A DNA stretch of 64,000 nt from Hydractinia symbiolongicarpus (GCF_029227915.1 NC_079876.1:31966828-32030827); one strand, 5' to 3'. Positions 17,477-27,857 are shown, counted from the stretch's first letter. Numbers and translations: made by a program. The notes: generated by a model from the letters alone, not told the origin.

Positions 17477-17558
17477 CGCTGCGAGTAGGGTTCGAACCTA
17501 CGCGAGAAGATCCCATTAGATTTCAAGTCTAACGCCTTAACCACTCGGCCATCGCAGC
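17477..17558 (-). tRNA. tRNA-Ser(TGA)
   Basis: U13; one change in the variable arm. Confidence 0.9.
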
Positions 17559-17632
17559 AGAAATTGCTGGGTAACCAGAATAATTCACCAGCTCACCACT
17601 CAGGCGCCGAAGAGGATAAAAAGCCAACTAGT

Positions 17633-17704
17633 AGGGGACACCCGGGTTTGAACCAGGGACCTCTCGATCTGCAGTCGAATGCTCTACCACTGAGCTATAT
17701 CCCC
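17633..17704 (-). tRNA. tRNA-Cys(GCA)
   Basis: U14; as reference. Confidence 0.93.
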
Positions 17705-17780
17705 AGCCAAGGACGGAATCCACGCACAGGGTATATAACATCAACGCGTGAGAGAGCAACTTAACTTAAAAAATGTACAC

Positions 17781-17852
17781 TTCCAGCACCGGGAATCGAA
17801 CCCGGGCCGCCTGGGTGAAAACCAGAAATCCTAACCACTAGACCATGCGGGA
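17781..17852 (-). tRNA. tRNA-Glu(TTC)
   Basis: U14; G69T breaks acceptor pair 4:69. Confidence 0.8.
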
Positions 17853-17949
17853 CACATTCGCACCACTAAGTAATTTAGATGTCATGCTTTTTCTGACAAT
17901 TTGAACTAGCTCTGTCTTTCTGTTCGTGTCAAAAACACCTTTTTGCGTC

Positions 17950-18031
17950 CGCTGCGAGTAGGATTCGAACCTACGCGGGAAGATCCCATTTGATTTCTAG
18001 TCAAACGCCTTAACCACTCGGCCATCGCAGC
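17950..18031 (-). tRNA. tRNA-Ser(AGA)
   Basis: U14; as reference. Confidence 0.93.
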
Positions 18032-18089
18032 CTGACAAACCGCTGGCCATTGCCACAAGGCCGACCAGAAAGCACAACATTACTGCTAA

Positions 18090-18162
18090 AGGCACTGCCC
18101 GGATTTGAACCGGGGATCTCCTGTTTACTAGACAGGCGCTTTAACCGCTAAGCCACAGCGCC
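18090..18162 (-). tRNA. tRNA-Thr(AGT)
   Basis: U14; as reference. Confidence 0.93.
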
Positions 18163-18278
18163 TGCCTGTTGGGAGATTTTGAAAATCTCAATATCACACG
18201 TCTGAAATGCCGTTAAGGCTACTAACACACCGGGACGTGATACACTGTCACTCGGAAATTTTGGAAATGAGTAGTAAC

Positions 18279-18349
18279 GCATTGGTGGTTCAGTGGTAGA
18301 ATTCTCGCCTGCCACGCGGGAGACCGGGGTTCGATTCCCCGCCAATGCA
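18279..18349 (+). tRNA. tRNA-Gly(GCC)
   Basis: U14; as reference. Confidence 0.93.
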
Positions 18350-18486
18350 TCGTGTTTTACCTACACCAGAAAATACCCTCCGTAAAAAAGAAAGGAAGGA
18401 AAATAAATAAAAAAACATAGCTGAGGAAAAGTGCTACGGCTGCTTGCATTCACCACCTCAAACCGCCCTGCTGGGCAGTGATAAAA

Positions 18487-18503
18487 TGCCGAGACCCGGG
18501 ATT

Positions 18504-18554
<51 letters not shown>

Positions 18555-18559
18555 TCGGC
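18487..18559 (-). tRNA. tRNA-Phe(GAA)
   Basis: U14; as reference. Confidence 0.93.
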
Positions 18560-18639
18560 CATGATCAATTCTATCACATGGCAAAGGTCTGTACGTTGTG
18601 ATAGACACTTGACCAGATCAAAAAGAATGTTTGAAGATT

Positions 18640-18721
18640 CGCTGCGAGTAGGGTTCGAACCTACGCGGGAAGATCCCATTAGATTTCAAGTCTAACGCCT
18701 TAACCACTCGGCCATCGCAGC
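18640..18721 (-). tRNA. tRNA-Ser(TGA)
   Basis: U14; as reference. Confidence 0.93.
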
Positions 18722-18795
18722 AGAAATTGCTGGGTAACCAGAATAATTCACCAGCTCACCACTCAGGCGCCGAAGAGGACAAAAAGCCAACTAGT

Positions 18796-18867
18796 AGGGG
18801 ACACCCGGGTTTGAACCAGGGACCTCTCGATCTGCAGTCGAATGCTCTACCACTGAGCTATATCCCC
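18796..18867 (-). tRNA. tRNA-Cys(GCA)
   Basis: U15; as reference. Confidence 0.93.
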
Positions 18868-18943
18868 AGCCAAGGACGGAATCCACGCACAGGGTATATA
18901 ACATCAACGCGTGAGAGAGCAACTTAACTTAAAAAATGTACAC

Positions 18944-19015
18944 TTCCCGCACCGGGAATCGAACCCGGGCCGCCTGGGTGAAAACCAGAAATCCTAACCA
19001 CTAGACCATGCGGGA
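18944..19015 (-). tRNA. tRNA-Glu(TTC)
   Basis: U15; as reference. Confidence 0.93.
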
Positions 19016-19112
19016 CACATTCGCACCACTAAGTAATTTAGATGTCATGCTTTTTCTGACAATTTGAACTAGCTCTGTCTTTCTGTTCGTGTCAAAAACA
19101 CCTTTTTGCGTC

Positions 19113-19194
19113 CGCTGCGAGTAGGATTCGAACCTACGCGGGAAGATCCCATTTGATTTCTAGTCAAACGCCTTAACCACTCGGCCATCGCAGC
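19113..19194 (-). tRNA. tRNA-Ser(AGA)
   Basis: U15; as reference. Confidence 0.93.
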
Positions 19195-19252
19195 CTGACA
19201 AACCACTGGCCATTGCCACAAGGCCGACCAGAAAGCACAACATTACTGCTAA

Positions 19253-19325
19253 AGGCACTGCCCGGATTTGAACCGGGGATCTCCTGTTTACTAGACAGGC
19301 GCTTTAACCGCTAAGCCACAGCGCC
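19253..19325 (-). tRNA. tRNA-Thr(AGT)
   Basis: U15; as reference. Confidence 0.93.
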
Positions 19326-19441
19326 TGCCTGTTGGAAGATTTTGAAAATCTCAATATCACACGTCTGAAATGCCGTTAAGGCTACTAACACACCGGGACG
19401 TGATACACTGTCACTCGGAAATTTTGGAAATGAGTAGTAAC

Positions 19442-19512
19442 GCATTGGTGGTTCAGTGGTAGAATTCTCGCCTGCCACGCGGGAGACCGGGGTTCGATTC
19501 CCCGCCAATGCA
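19442..19512 (+). tRNA. tRNA-Gly(GCC)
   Basis: U15; as reference. Confidence 0.93.
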
Positions 19513-19649
19513 TCGTGTTTTACCTACACCAGAAAATACCCTCCGTAAAAAAGAAAGGAAGGAAAATAAATAAAAAAACATAGCTGAGGAAAAGTGCTAC
19601 GGCTGCTTGCATTCACCACCTCAAACCGCCCTGCTGGGCAGTGATAAAA

Positions 19650-19666
19650 TGCCGAGACCCGGGATT

Positions 19667-19717
<51 letters not shown>

Positions 19718-19722
19718 TCGGC
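19650..19722 (-). tRNA. tRNA-Phe(GAA)
   Basis: U15; as reference. Confidence 0.93.
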
Positions 19723-19802
19723 CATGATCAATTCTATCACATGGCAAAGGTCTGTACGTTGTGATAGACACTTGACCAGATCAAAAAGAATGTTTGAAGA
19801 TT

Positions 19803-19884
19803 CGCTGCGAGTAGGGTTCGAACCTACGCGGGAAGATCCCATTAGATTTCAAGTCTAACGCCTTAACCACTCGGCCATCGCAGC
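19803..19884 (-). tRNA. tRNA-Ser(TGA)
   Basis: U15; as reference. Confidence 0.93.
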
Positions 19885-19958
19885 AGAAATTGCTGGGTAA
19901 CCAGAATAATTCACCAGCTCACCACTCAGGTGCCGAAGAGGACAAAAAGCCAACTAGT

Positions 19959-20030
19959 AGGGGACACCCGGGTTTGAACCAGGGACCTCTCGATCTGCAG
20001 TCGAATGCTCTACCACTGAGCTATATCCCC
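19959..20030 (-). tRNA. tRNA-Cys(GCA)
   Basis: U16; as reference. Confidence 0.93.
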
Positions 20031-20106
20031 AGCCAAGGACGGAATCCACGCACAGGGTATATAACATCAACGCGTGAGAGAGCAACTTAACTTAAAAAAT
20101 GTACAC

Positions 20107-20178
20107 TTCCCGCACCGGGAATCGAACCCGGGCCGCCTGGGTGAAAACCAGAAATCCTAACCACTAGACCATGCGGGA
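20107..20178 (-). tRNA. tRNA-Glu(TTC)
   Basis: U16; as reference. Confidence 0.93.
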
Positions 20179-20275
20179 CACATTCGCACCACTAAGTAAT
20201 TTAGATGTCATGCTTTTTCTGACAATTTGAACTAGCTCTGTCTTTCTGTTCGTGTCAAAAACACCTTTTTGCGTC

Positions 20276-20357
20276 CGCTGCGAGTAGGATTCGAACCTAC
20301 GCGGGAAGATCCCATTTGATTTCTAGTCAAACGCCTTAACCACTCGGCCATCGCAGC
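20276..20357 (-). tRNA. tRNA-Ser(AGA)
   Basis: U16; as reference. Confidence 0.93.
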
Positions 20358-20415
20358 CTGACAAACCGCTGGCCATTGCCACAAGGCCGACCAGAAAGCA
20401 CAACATTACTGCTAA

Positions 20416-20488
20416 AGGCACTGCCCGGATTTGAACTGGGGATCTCCTGTTTACTAGACAGGCGCTTTAACCGCTAAGCCACAGCGCC
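20416..20488 (-). tRNA. tRNA-Thr(AGT)
   Basis: U16; G52A breaks T-stem pair 52:62. Confidence 0.8.
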
Positions 20489-20604
20489 TGCCTGTTGGGA
20501 GATTTTGAAAATCTCAATATCACACGTCTGAAATGCCGTTAAGGCTACTAACACACCGGGACGTGATACACTGTCACTCGGAAATTTTGGAAATGAGTAG
20601 TAAC

Positions 20605-20675
20605 GCATTGGTGGTTAAGTGGTAGAATTCTCGCCTGCCACGCGGGAGACCGGGGTTCGATTCCCCGCCAATGCA
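20605..20675 (+). tRNA. tRNA-Gly(GCC)
   Basis: U16; C13A breaks D-stem pair 13:22 and changes the A box. Confidence 0.8.
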
Positions 20676-20812
20676 TCGTGTTTTACCTACACCAGAAAAT
20701 ACCCTCCGTAAAAAAGAAAGGAAGGAAAATAAATAAAAAAACATAGCTGAGGAAAAGTGCTACGGCTGCTTGCATTCACCACCTCAAACCGCCCTGCTGG
20801 GCAGTGATAAAA

Positions 20813-20829
20813 TGCCGAGACCCGGGATT

Positions 20830-20880
<51 letters not shown>

Positions 20881-20885
20881 TCGGC
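20813..20885 (-). tRNA. tRNA-Phe(GAA)
   Basis: U16; as reference. Confidence 0.93.
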
Positions 20886-20965
20886 CATGATCAATTCTAT
20901 CACATGGCAAAGGTCTGTACGTTGTGATAGACACTTGACCAGATCAAAAAGAATGTTTGAAGATT

Positions 20966-21047
20966 CGCTGCGAGTAGGGTTCGAACCTACGCGGGAAGAT
21001 CCCATTAGATTTCAAGTCTAACGCCTTAACCACTCGGCCATCGCAGC
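20966..21047 (-). tRNA. tRNA-Ser(TGA)
   Basis: U16; as reference. Confidence 0.93.
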
Positions 21048-21121
21048 AGAAATTGCTGGGTAACCAGAATAATTTACCAGCTCACCACTCAGGTGCCGAA
21101 GAGGACAAAAAGCCAACTAGT

Positions 21122-21193
21122 AGGGGACACCCGGGTTTGAACCAGGGACCTCTCGATCTGCAGTCGAATGCTCTACCACTGAGCTATATCCCC
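21122..21193 (-). tRNA. tRNA-Cys(GCA)
   Basis: U17; as reference. Confidence 0.93.
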
Positions 21194-21269
21194 AGCCAAG
21201 GACGGAATCCACGCACAGGGTATATAACATCAACGCGTGAGAGAGCAACTTAACTTAAAAAATGTACAC

Positions 21270-21341
21270 TTCCCGCACCGGGAATCGAACCCGGGCCGCC
21301 TGGGTGAAAACCAGAAATCCTAACCACTAGACCATGCGGGA
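21270..21341 (-). tRNA. tRNA-Glu(TTC)
   Basis: U17; as reference. Confidence 0.93.
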
Positions 21342-21438
21342 CACATTTGCACCACTAAGTAATTTAGATGTCATGCTTTTTCTGACAATTTGAACTAGCT
21401 CTGTCTTTCTGTTCGTGTCAAAAACACCTTTTTGCGTC

Positions 21439-21520
21439 CGCTGCGAGTAGGATTCGAACCTACGCGGGAAGATCCCATTTGATTTCTAGTCACACGCCTT
21501 AACCACTCGGCCATCGCAGC
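21439..21520 (-). tRNA. tRNA-Ser(AGA)
   Basis: U17; T28G breaks anticodon-stem pair 28:42. Confidence 0.78.
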
Positions 21521-21578
21521 CTGACAAACCGCTGGCCATTGCTACAAGGCCGACCAGAAAGCACAACATTACTGCTAA

Positions 21579-21651
21579 AGGCACTGCCCGGATTTGAACC
21601 GGGGATCTCCTGTTTACTAGACAGGCGCTTTAACCGCTAAGCCACAGCGCC
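21579..21651 (-). tRNA. tRNA-Thr(AGT)
   Basis: U17; as reference. Confidence 0.93.
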
Positions 21652-21767
21652 TGCCTGTTGGGAGATTTTGAAAATCTCAATATCACACGTCTGAAATGCC
21701 GTTAAGGCTACTAACACACCGGGACGTGATACACTGTCACTCGGAAATTTTGGAAATGAGTAGTAAC

Positions 21768-21838
21768 GCATTGGTGGTTCAGTGGTAGAATTCTCGCCTG
21801 CCACGCGGGAGACCGGGGTTCGATTCCCCGCCAATGCA
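21768..21838 (+). tRNA. tRNA-Gly(GCC)
   Basis: U17; as reference. Confidence 0.93.
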
Positions 21839-21975
21839 TCGTGTTTTACCTACACCAGAAAATACCCTCCGTAAAAAAGAAAGGAAGGAAAATAAATAAA
21901 AAAACATAGCTGAGGAAAAGTGCTACGGCTGCTTGCATTCACCACCTCAAACCGCCCTGCTGGGCAGTGATAAAA

Positions 21976-21992
21976 TGCCGAGACCCGGGATT

Positions 21993-22043
<51 letters not shown>

Positions 22044-22048
22044 TCGGC
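21976..22048 (-). tRNA. tRNA-Phe(GAA)
   Basis: U17; as reference. Confidence 0.93.
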
Positions 22049-22128
22049 CATGATCAATTCTATCACATGGCAAAGGTCTGTACGTTGTGATAGACACTTG
22101 ACCAGATCAAAAAGAATGTTTGAAGATT

Positions 22129-22210
22129 CGCTGCGAGTAGGGTTCGAACCTACGCGGGAAGATCCCATTAGATTTCAAGTCTAACGCCTTAACCACTCGG
22201 CCATCGCAGC
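22129..22210 (-). tRNA. tRNA-Ser(TGA)
   Basis: U17; as reference. Confidence 0.93.
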
Positions 22211-22284
22211 AGAAATTGCTGGGTAACCAGAATAATTCACCAGCTCACCACTCAGGTGCCGAAGAGGACAAAAAGCCAACTAGT

Positions 22285-22356
22285 AGGGGACACCCGGGTT
22301 TGAACCAGGGACCTCTCGATCTGCAGTCGAATGCTCTACCACTGAGCTATATCCCC
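22285..22356 (-). tRNA. tRNA-Cys(GCA)
   Basis: U18; as reference. Confidence 0.93.
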
Positions 22357-22432
22357 AGCCAAGGACGGAATCCACGCACAGGGTATATAACATCAACGCG
22401 TGAGAGAGCAACTTAACTTAAAAAATGTACAC

Positions 22433-22504
22433 TTCCCGCACCGGGAATCGAACCCGGGCCGCCTGGGTGAAAACCAGAAATCCTAACCACTAGACCATGC
22501 GGGA
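22433..22504 (-). tRNA. tRNA-Glu(TTC)
   Basis: U18; as reference. Confidence 0.93.
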
Positions 22505-22601
22505 CACATTCGCACCACTAAGTAATTTATTTGTCATGCTTTTTCTGACAATTTGAACTAGCTCTGTCTTTCTGTTCGTGTCAAAAACACCTTTTTGCGT
22601 C

Positions 22602-22683
22602 CGCTGCGAGTAGGATTCGAACCTACGCGGGAAGATCCCATTTGATTTCTAGTCAAACGCCTTAACCACTCGGCCATCGCAGC
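22602..22683 (-). tRNA. tRNA-Ser(AGA)
   Basis: U18; as reference. Confidence 0.93.
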
Positions 22684-22741
22684 CTGACAAACCGCTGGCC
22701 ATTGCCACAAGGCCGACCAGAAAGCACAACATTACTGCTAA

Positions 22742-22814
22742 AGGCACTGCCCGGATTTGAACCGGGGATCTCCTGTTTACTAGACAGGCGCTTTAACCGC
22801 TAAGCCACAGCGCC
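22742..22814 (-). tRNA. tRNA-Thr(AGT)
   Basis: U18; as reference. Confidence 0.93.
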
Positions 22815-22930
22815 TGCCTGTTGGGAGATTTTGAAAATCTCAATATCACACGTCTGAAATGCCGTTAAGGCTACTAACACACCGGGACGTGATACACTGT
22901 CACTCGGAAATTTTGGAAATGAGTAGTAAC

Positions 22931-23001
22931 GCATTGGTGGTTCAGTGGTAGAATTCTCGCCTGCCACGCGGGAGACCGGGGTTCGATTCCCCGCCAATGC
23001 A
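22931..23001 (+). tRNA. tRNA-Gly(GCC)
   Basis: U18; as reference. Confidence 0.93.
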
Positions 23002-23138
23002 TCGTGTTTTACCTACACCAGAAAATACCCTCCGTAAAAAAGAAAGGAAGGAAAATAAATAAAAAAACATAGCTGAGGAAAAGTGCTACGGCTGCTTGCA
23101 TTCACAACCTCAAACCGCCCTGCTGGGCAGTGACAAAA

Positions 23139-23155
23139 TGCCGAGACCCGGGATT

Positions 23156-23206
<51 letters not shown>

Positions 23207-23211
23207 TCGGC
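23139..23211 (-). tRNA. tRNA-Phe(GAA)
   Basis: U18; body as reference. A change in the flank (GACAAAA) keeps T4. Confidence 0.92.
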
Positions 23212-23291
23212 CATGATCAATTCTATCACATGGCAAAGGTCTGTACGTTGTGATAGACACTTGACCAGATCAAAAAGAATGTTTGAAGATT

Positions 23292-23373
23292 CGCTGCGAG
23301 TAGGGTTCGAACCTACGCGGGAAGGTCCCATTAGATTTCAAGTCTAACGCCTTAACCACTCGGCCATCGCAGC
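23292..23373 (-). tRNA. tRNA-Ser(TGA)
   Basis: U18; one change in the variable arm. Confidence 0.9.
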
Positions 23374-23447
23374 AGAAATTGCTGGGTAACCAGAATAATT
23401 CACCAGCTCACCACTCAGGTGCCGAAGAGGACAAAAAGCCAACTAGT

Positions 23448-23519
23448 AGGGGACACCCGGGTTTGAACCAGGGACCTCTCGATCTGCAGTCGAATGCTCT
23501 ACCACTGAGCTATATCCCC
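23448..23519 (-). tRNA. tRNA-Cys(GCA)
   Basis: U19; as reference. Confidence 0.93.
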
Positions 23520-23595
23520 AGCCAAGGACGGAATCCACGCACAGGGTATATAACATCAACGCGTGAGAGAGCAACTTAACTTAAAAAATGTACAC

Positions 23596-23667
23596 TTCCC
23601 GCACCGGGAATCGAACCCGGGCCGCCTGGGTGAAAACCAGAAATCCTAACCACTAGACCATGCGGGA
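23596..23667 (-). tRNA. tRNA-Glu(TTC)
   Basis: U19; as reference. Confidence 0.93.
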
Positions 23668-23764
23668 CACATTTGCACCACTAAGTAATTTAGATGTCAT
23701 GCTTTTTCTGACAATTTGAACTAGCTCTGTCTTTCTGTTCGTGTCAAAAACACCTTTTTGCGTC

Positions 23765-23846
23765 CGCTGCGAGTAGGATTCGAACCTACGCGGGAAGATA
23801 CCATTTGATTTCTAGTCACAGGCCTTAACCACTCGGCCATCGCAGC
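23765..23846 (-). tRNA. tRNA-Ser(AGA), degraded
   Basis: U19; T28G as in U17, a change at base 26, and a variable-arm change. Confidence 0.65.
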
Positions 23847-23904
23847 CTGACAAACCGCTGGCCATTGCCACAAGGCCGACCAGAAAGCACAACATTACTG
23901 CTAA

Positions 23905-23977
23905 AGGCACTGCCCGGATTTGAACCGGGGATCTCCTGTTTACTAGACAGGCGCTTTAACCGCTAAGCCACAGCGCC
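23905..23977 (-). tRNA. tRNA-Thr(AGT)
   Basis: U19; as reference. Confidence 0.93.
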
Positions 23978-24093
23978 TGCCTGTTGGGAGATTTTGAAAA
24001 TCTCAATATCACACGTCTGAAATGCCGTTAAGGCTACTAACACACCGGGACGTGATACACTGTCACTCGGAAATTTTGGAAATGAGTAGTAAC

Positions 24094-24164
24094 GCATTGG
24101 TGGTTCAGTGGTAGAATTCTCGCCTGCCACGCGGGAGACCGGGGTTCGATTCCCCGCCAATGCA
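24094..24164 (+). tRNA. tRNA-Gly(GCC)
   Basis: U19; as reference. Confidence 0.93.
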
Positions 24165-24301
24165 TCGTGTTTTACCTACACCAGAAAATACCCTCCGTAA
24201 AAAAGAAAGGAAGGAAAATAAATAAAAAAACATAGCTGAGGAAAAGTGCTACGGCTGCTTGCATTCACCACCTCAAACCGCCCTGCTGGGCAGTGATAAA
24301 A

Positions 24302-24318
24302 TGCCGAGACCCGGGATT

Positions 24319-24369
<51 letters not shown>

Positions 24370-24374
24370 TCGGC
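24302..24374 (-). tRNA. tRNA-Phe(GAA)
   Basis: U19; as reference. Confidence 0.93.
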
Positions 24375-24454
24375 CATGATCAATTCTATCACATGGCAAA
24401 GGTCTGTACGTTGTGATAGACACTTGACCAGATCAAAAAGAATGTTTGAAGATT

Positions 24455-24536
24455 CGCTGCGAGTAGGGTTCGAACCTACGCGGGAAGATCCCATTAGATT
24501 TCAAGTCTAACGCCTTAACCACTCGGCCATCGCAGC
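24455..24536 (-). tRNA. tRNA-Ser(TGA)
   Basis: U19; as reference. Confidence 0.93.
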
Positions 24537-24610
24537 AGAAATTGCTGGGTAACCAGAATAATTCACCAGCTCACCACTCAGGTGCCGAAGAGGACAAAAA
24601 GCCAACTAGT

Positions 24611-24682
24611 AGGGGACACCCGGGTTTGAACCAGGGACCTCTCGATCTGCAGTCGAATGCTCTACCACTGAGCTATATCCCC
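24611..24682 (-). tRNA. tRNA-Cys(GCA)
   Basis: U20; as reference. Confidence 0.93.
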
Positions 24683-24758
24683 AGCCAAGGACGGAATCCA
24701 CGCACAGGGTATATAACATCAACGCGTGAGAGAGCAACTTAACTTAAAAAATGTGCAC

Positions 24759-24830
24759 TTCCCGCACCGGGAATCGAACCCGGGCCGCCTGGGTGAAAAC
24801 CAGAAATCCTAACCACTAGACCATGCGGGA
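24759..24830 (-). tRNA. tRNA-Glu(TTC)
   Basis: U20; as reference. Confidence 0.93.
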
Positions 24831-24927
24831 CACATTCGCACCACTAAGTAATTTATTTGTCATGCTTTTTCTGACAATTTGAACTAGCTCTGTCTTTCTG
24901 TTCGTGTCAAAAACACCTTTTTGCGTC

Positions 24928-25009
24928 CGCTGCGAGTAGGATTAGAACCTACGCGGGAAGATCCCATTTGACTTCTAGTCAAACGCCTTAACCACTCGGC
25001 CATCGCAGC
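24928..25009 (-). tRNA. tRNA-Ser(AGA)
   Basis: U20; G57T in the T loop and B box, and A38G in the anticodon loop. Confidence 0.7.
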
Positions 25010-25067
25010 CTGACAAACCGCTGGCCATTGCCACAAGGCCGACCAGAAAGCACAACATTACTGCTAA

Positions 25068-25140
25068 AGGCACTGCCCGGATTTGAACCGGGGATCTCCT
25101 GTTTACTAGACAGGCGCTTTAACCGCTAAGCCACAGCGCC
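25068..25140 (-). tRNA. tRNA-Thr(AGT)
   Basis: U20; as reference. Confidence 0.93.
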
Positions 25141-25256
25141 TGCCTGTTGGGAGATTTTGAAAATCTCAATATCACACGTCTGAAATGCCGTTAAGGCTAC
25201 TAACACACCGGGACGTGATACACTGTCACTCGGAAATTTTGGAAATGAGTAGTAAC

Positions 25257-25327
25257 GCATTGGTGGTTCAGTGGTAGAATTCTCGCCTGCCACGCGGGAG
25301 ACCGGGGTTCGATTCCCCGCCAATGCA
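25257..25327 (+). tRNA. tRNA-Gly(GCC)
   Basis: U20; as reference. Confidence 0.93.
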
Positions 25328-25464
25328 TCGTGTTTTACCTACACCAGAAAATACCCTCCGTAAAAAAGAAAGGAAGGAAAATAAATAAAAAAACATAGCT
25401 GAGGAAAAGTGCTACGGCTGCTTGCATTCACCACCTCAAACCGCCCTGCTGGGCAGTGATAAAA

Positions 25465-25490
25465 TGCCGAGACCCGGGATTGAACCAGGA

Positions 25491-25532
<42 letters not shown>

Positions 25533-25537
25533 TCGGC
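25465..25537 (-). tRNA. tRNA-Phe(GAA)
   Basis: U20; one variable-loop change (C48T). Confidence 0.88.
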
Positions 25538-25617
25538 CATGATCAATTCTATCACATGGCAAAGGTCTCCACGTTGTGATAGACACTTGACCAGATCAAA
25601 AAGAATGTTTGAAGATT

Positions 25618-25699
25618 CGCTGCGAGTAGGGTTCGAACCTACGCGGGAAGATCCCATTAGATTTCAAGTCTAACGCCTTAACCACTCGGCCATCGCAGC
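25618..25699 (-). tRNA. tRNA-Ser(TGA)
   Basis: U20; as reference. Confidence 0.93.
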
Positions 25700-25773
25700 A
25701 GAAATTGCTGGGTAACCAGAATAATTCACCAGCTCACCACTCAGGTGCCGAAGAGGACAAAAAGCCAACTAGT

Positions 25774-25845
25774 AGGGGACACCCGGGTTTGAACCAGGGA
25801 CCTCTCGATCTGCAGTCGAATGCTCTACCACTGAGCTATATCCCC
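25774..25845 (-). tRNA. tRNA-Cys(GCA)
   Basis: U21; as reference. Confidence 0.93.
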
Positions 25846-25921
25846 AGCCAAGGACGGAATCCACACACAGGGTATATAACATCAACGCGTGAGAGAGCAA
25901 CTTAACTTAAAAAATGTACAC

Positions 25922-25993
25922 TTCCCGCACCGGGAATCGAACCCGGGCCGCCTGGGTGAAAACCAGAAATCCTAACCACTAGACCATGCGGGA
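25922..25993 (-). tRNA. tRNA-Glu(TTC)
   Basis: U21; as reference. Confidence 0.93.
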
Positions 25994-26090
25994 CACATTC
26001 GCACCACTAAGTAATTTAGATGTCATGCTTTTTCTGACAATTTGAACTAGCTCTGTCTTTCTGTTCGTGTCAAAAACACCTTTTTGCGTC

Positions 26091-26172
26091 CGCTGCAAGT
26101 AGGATTCGAACCTACGCGGGAAGATCCCATTTGATTTCTAGTCAAACGCCTCAACCACTCGGCCATCGCAGC
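26091..26172 (-). tRNA. tRNA-Ser(AGA)
   Basis: U21; C67T wobble in the acceptor stem and one D-loop change. Confidence 0.82.
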
Positions 26173-26230
26173 CTGACAAACCGCTGGCCATTGCCACAAG
26201 GCCGACCAGAAAGCACAACATTACTGCTAA

Positions 26231-26303
26231 AGGCACTGCCCGGATTTGAACCGGGGATCTCCTGTTTACTAGACAGGCGCTTTAACCGCTAAGCCACAGC
26301 GCC
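26231..26303 (-). tRNA. tRNA-Thr(AGT)
   Basis: U21; as reference. Confidence 0.93.
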
Positions 26304-26419
26304 TGCCTGTTGGGAGATTTTGAAAATCTCAATATCACACGTCTGAAATGCCGTTAAGGCTACTAACACACCGGGACGTGATACACTGTCACTCGGAAAT
26401 TTTGGAAATGAGTAGTAAC

Positions 26420-26490
26420 GCATTGGTGGTTCAGTGGTAGAATTCTCGCCTGCCACGCGGGAGAACGGGGTTCCATTCCCCGCCAATGCA
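26420..26490 (+). tRNA. tRNA-Gly(GCC)
   Basis: U21; G57C in the T loop and B box, and one variable-loop change. Confidence 0.75.
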
Positions 26491-26627
26491 TCGTGTTTTA
26501 CCTACACCAGAAAATACCCTCCGTAAAAAAGAAAGGAAGGAAAATAAATAAAAAAACATAGCTGAGGAAAAGTGCTACGGCTGCTTGCATTCACCACCTC
26601 AAACCGCCCTGCTGGGCAGTGATAAAA

Positions 26628-26643
26628 TGCGAAACCCGGGATT

Positions 26644-26694
<51 letters not shown>

Positions 26695-26699
26695 TCGGC
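26628..26699 (-). tRNA. tRNA-Phe(GAA), acceptor deletion
   Basis: U21; 72 nt. One base is missing from the 3' acceptor strand and a neighbouring base is changed, so the stem cannot pair normally. Probably a pseudogene. Confidence 0.6.
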
Positions 26700-26779
26700 C
26701 ATGATCAATTCTATCACATGGCAAAGTTCTGTACGTTGTGATAGACACTTGACCAGATCAAAAAGAATGTTTGAAGATT

Positions 26780-26861
26780 CGCTGCGAGTAGGGTTCGAAC
26801 CTACGCGGGAAGATCCCATTAGATTTCAAGTCTAACGCCTTAACCACTCGGCCATTGCAGC
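26780..26861 (-). tRNA. tRNA-Ser(TGA)
   Basis: U21; G6A breaks acceptor pair 6:67. Confidence 0.8.
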
Positions 26862-26935
26862 AGAAATTGCTGGGTAACCAGAATAATTCACCAGCTCACC
26901 ACTCAGGTGCCGAAGAGGACAAAAAGCCACCTAGT

Positions 26936-27007
26936 AGGGGACACCCGGGTTTGAACCAGGGACCTCTCGATCTGCAGTCGAATGCTCTACCACTGAGCTA
27001 TATCCCC
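26936..27007 (-). tRNA. tRNA-Cys(GCA)
   Basis: U22; as reference. Confidence 0.93.
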
Positions 27008-27083
27008 AGCCAAGGACGTAATCCACGCACAGGGTATATAACATCAACGCGTGAGAGAGCAACTTAACTTAAAAAATGTACAC

Positions 27084-27155
27084 TTCCCGCACCGGGAATC
27101 GAACCCGGGCCGCCTGGGTGAAAACCAGAAATCCTAACCACTAGACCATGCGGGA
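27084..27155 (-). tRNA. tRNA-Glu(TTC)
   Basis: U22; as reference. Confidence 0.93.
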
Positions 27156-27252
27156 CACATTCGCACCACTAAGTAATTTAGATGTCATGCTTTTTCTGAC
27201 AATTTGAACTAGCTCTGTCTTTCTGTTCGTGTCAAAAACACCTTTTTGCGTC

Positions 27253-27334
27253 CGCTGCGAGTAGGATTCGAACCTACGCGGGAAGATCCCATTTGATTTC
27301 TAGTCAAACGCCTTAACCACTCGGCCATCGCAGC
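27253..27334 (-). tRNA. tRNA-Ser(AGA)
   Basis: U22; as reference. Confidence 0.93.
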
Positions 27335-27392
27335 CTGACAAACCGCTGGCCATTGCCACAAGGCCGACTAGAAAGCACAACATTACTGCTAA

Positions 27393-27465
27393 AGGCAGTG
27401 CCCGGATTTGAACCGGGGATCTCCTGTTTACTAGACAGGCGCTTTAACCGCTAAGCCACAGCGCC
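27393..27465 (-). tRNA. tRNA-Thr(AGT)
   Basis: U22; G68C breaks acceptor pair 5:68. Confidence 0.8.
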
Positions 27466-27581
27466 TGCCTGTTGGGAGATTTTGAAAATCTCAATATCAC
27501 ACGTCTGAAATGCCGTTAAGGCTACTAACACACCGGGACGTGATACACTGTCACTCGGAAATTTTGGAAATGAGTAGTAAC

Positions 27582-27652
27582 GCATTGGTGGTTCAGTGGT
27601 AGAATTCTCGCCTGCCACGCGGGAGACCGGGGTTCGATTCCCCGCCAATGCA
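27582..27652 (+). tRNA. tRNA-Gly(GCC)
   Basis: U22; as reference. Confidence 0.93.
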
Positions 27653-27789
27653 TCGTGTTTTACCTACACCAGAAAATACCCTCCGTAAAAAAGAAAGGAA
27701 GGAAAATAAATAAAAAAACATAGCTGAGGAAAAGTGCTACGGCTGCTTGCATTCACCACCTCAAACCGCCCTGCTGGGCAGTGATAAAA

Positions 27790-27806
27790 TGCCGAGACCC
27801 GGGATT

Positions 27807-27857
<51 letters not shown>

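Larger units (their letters stand above)
21053..25704. repeat. Two-unit higher-order duplication U17-U18 / U19-U20
   Basis: Period 2,326 bp. U17 and U19 share a C-to-T change in the spacer after Glu and T28G in Ser(AGA). U18 and U20 share a two-base change (TATTTGTC) in the spacer after Glu. The markers alternate, so the dimer was copied as one piece. Confidence 0.8.
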
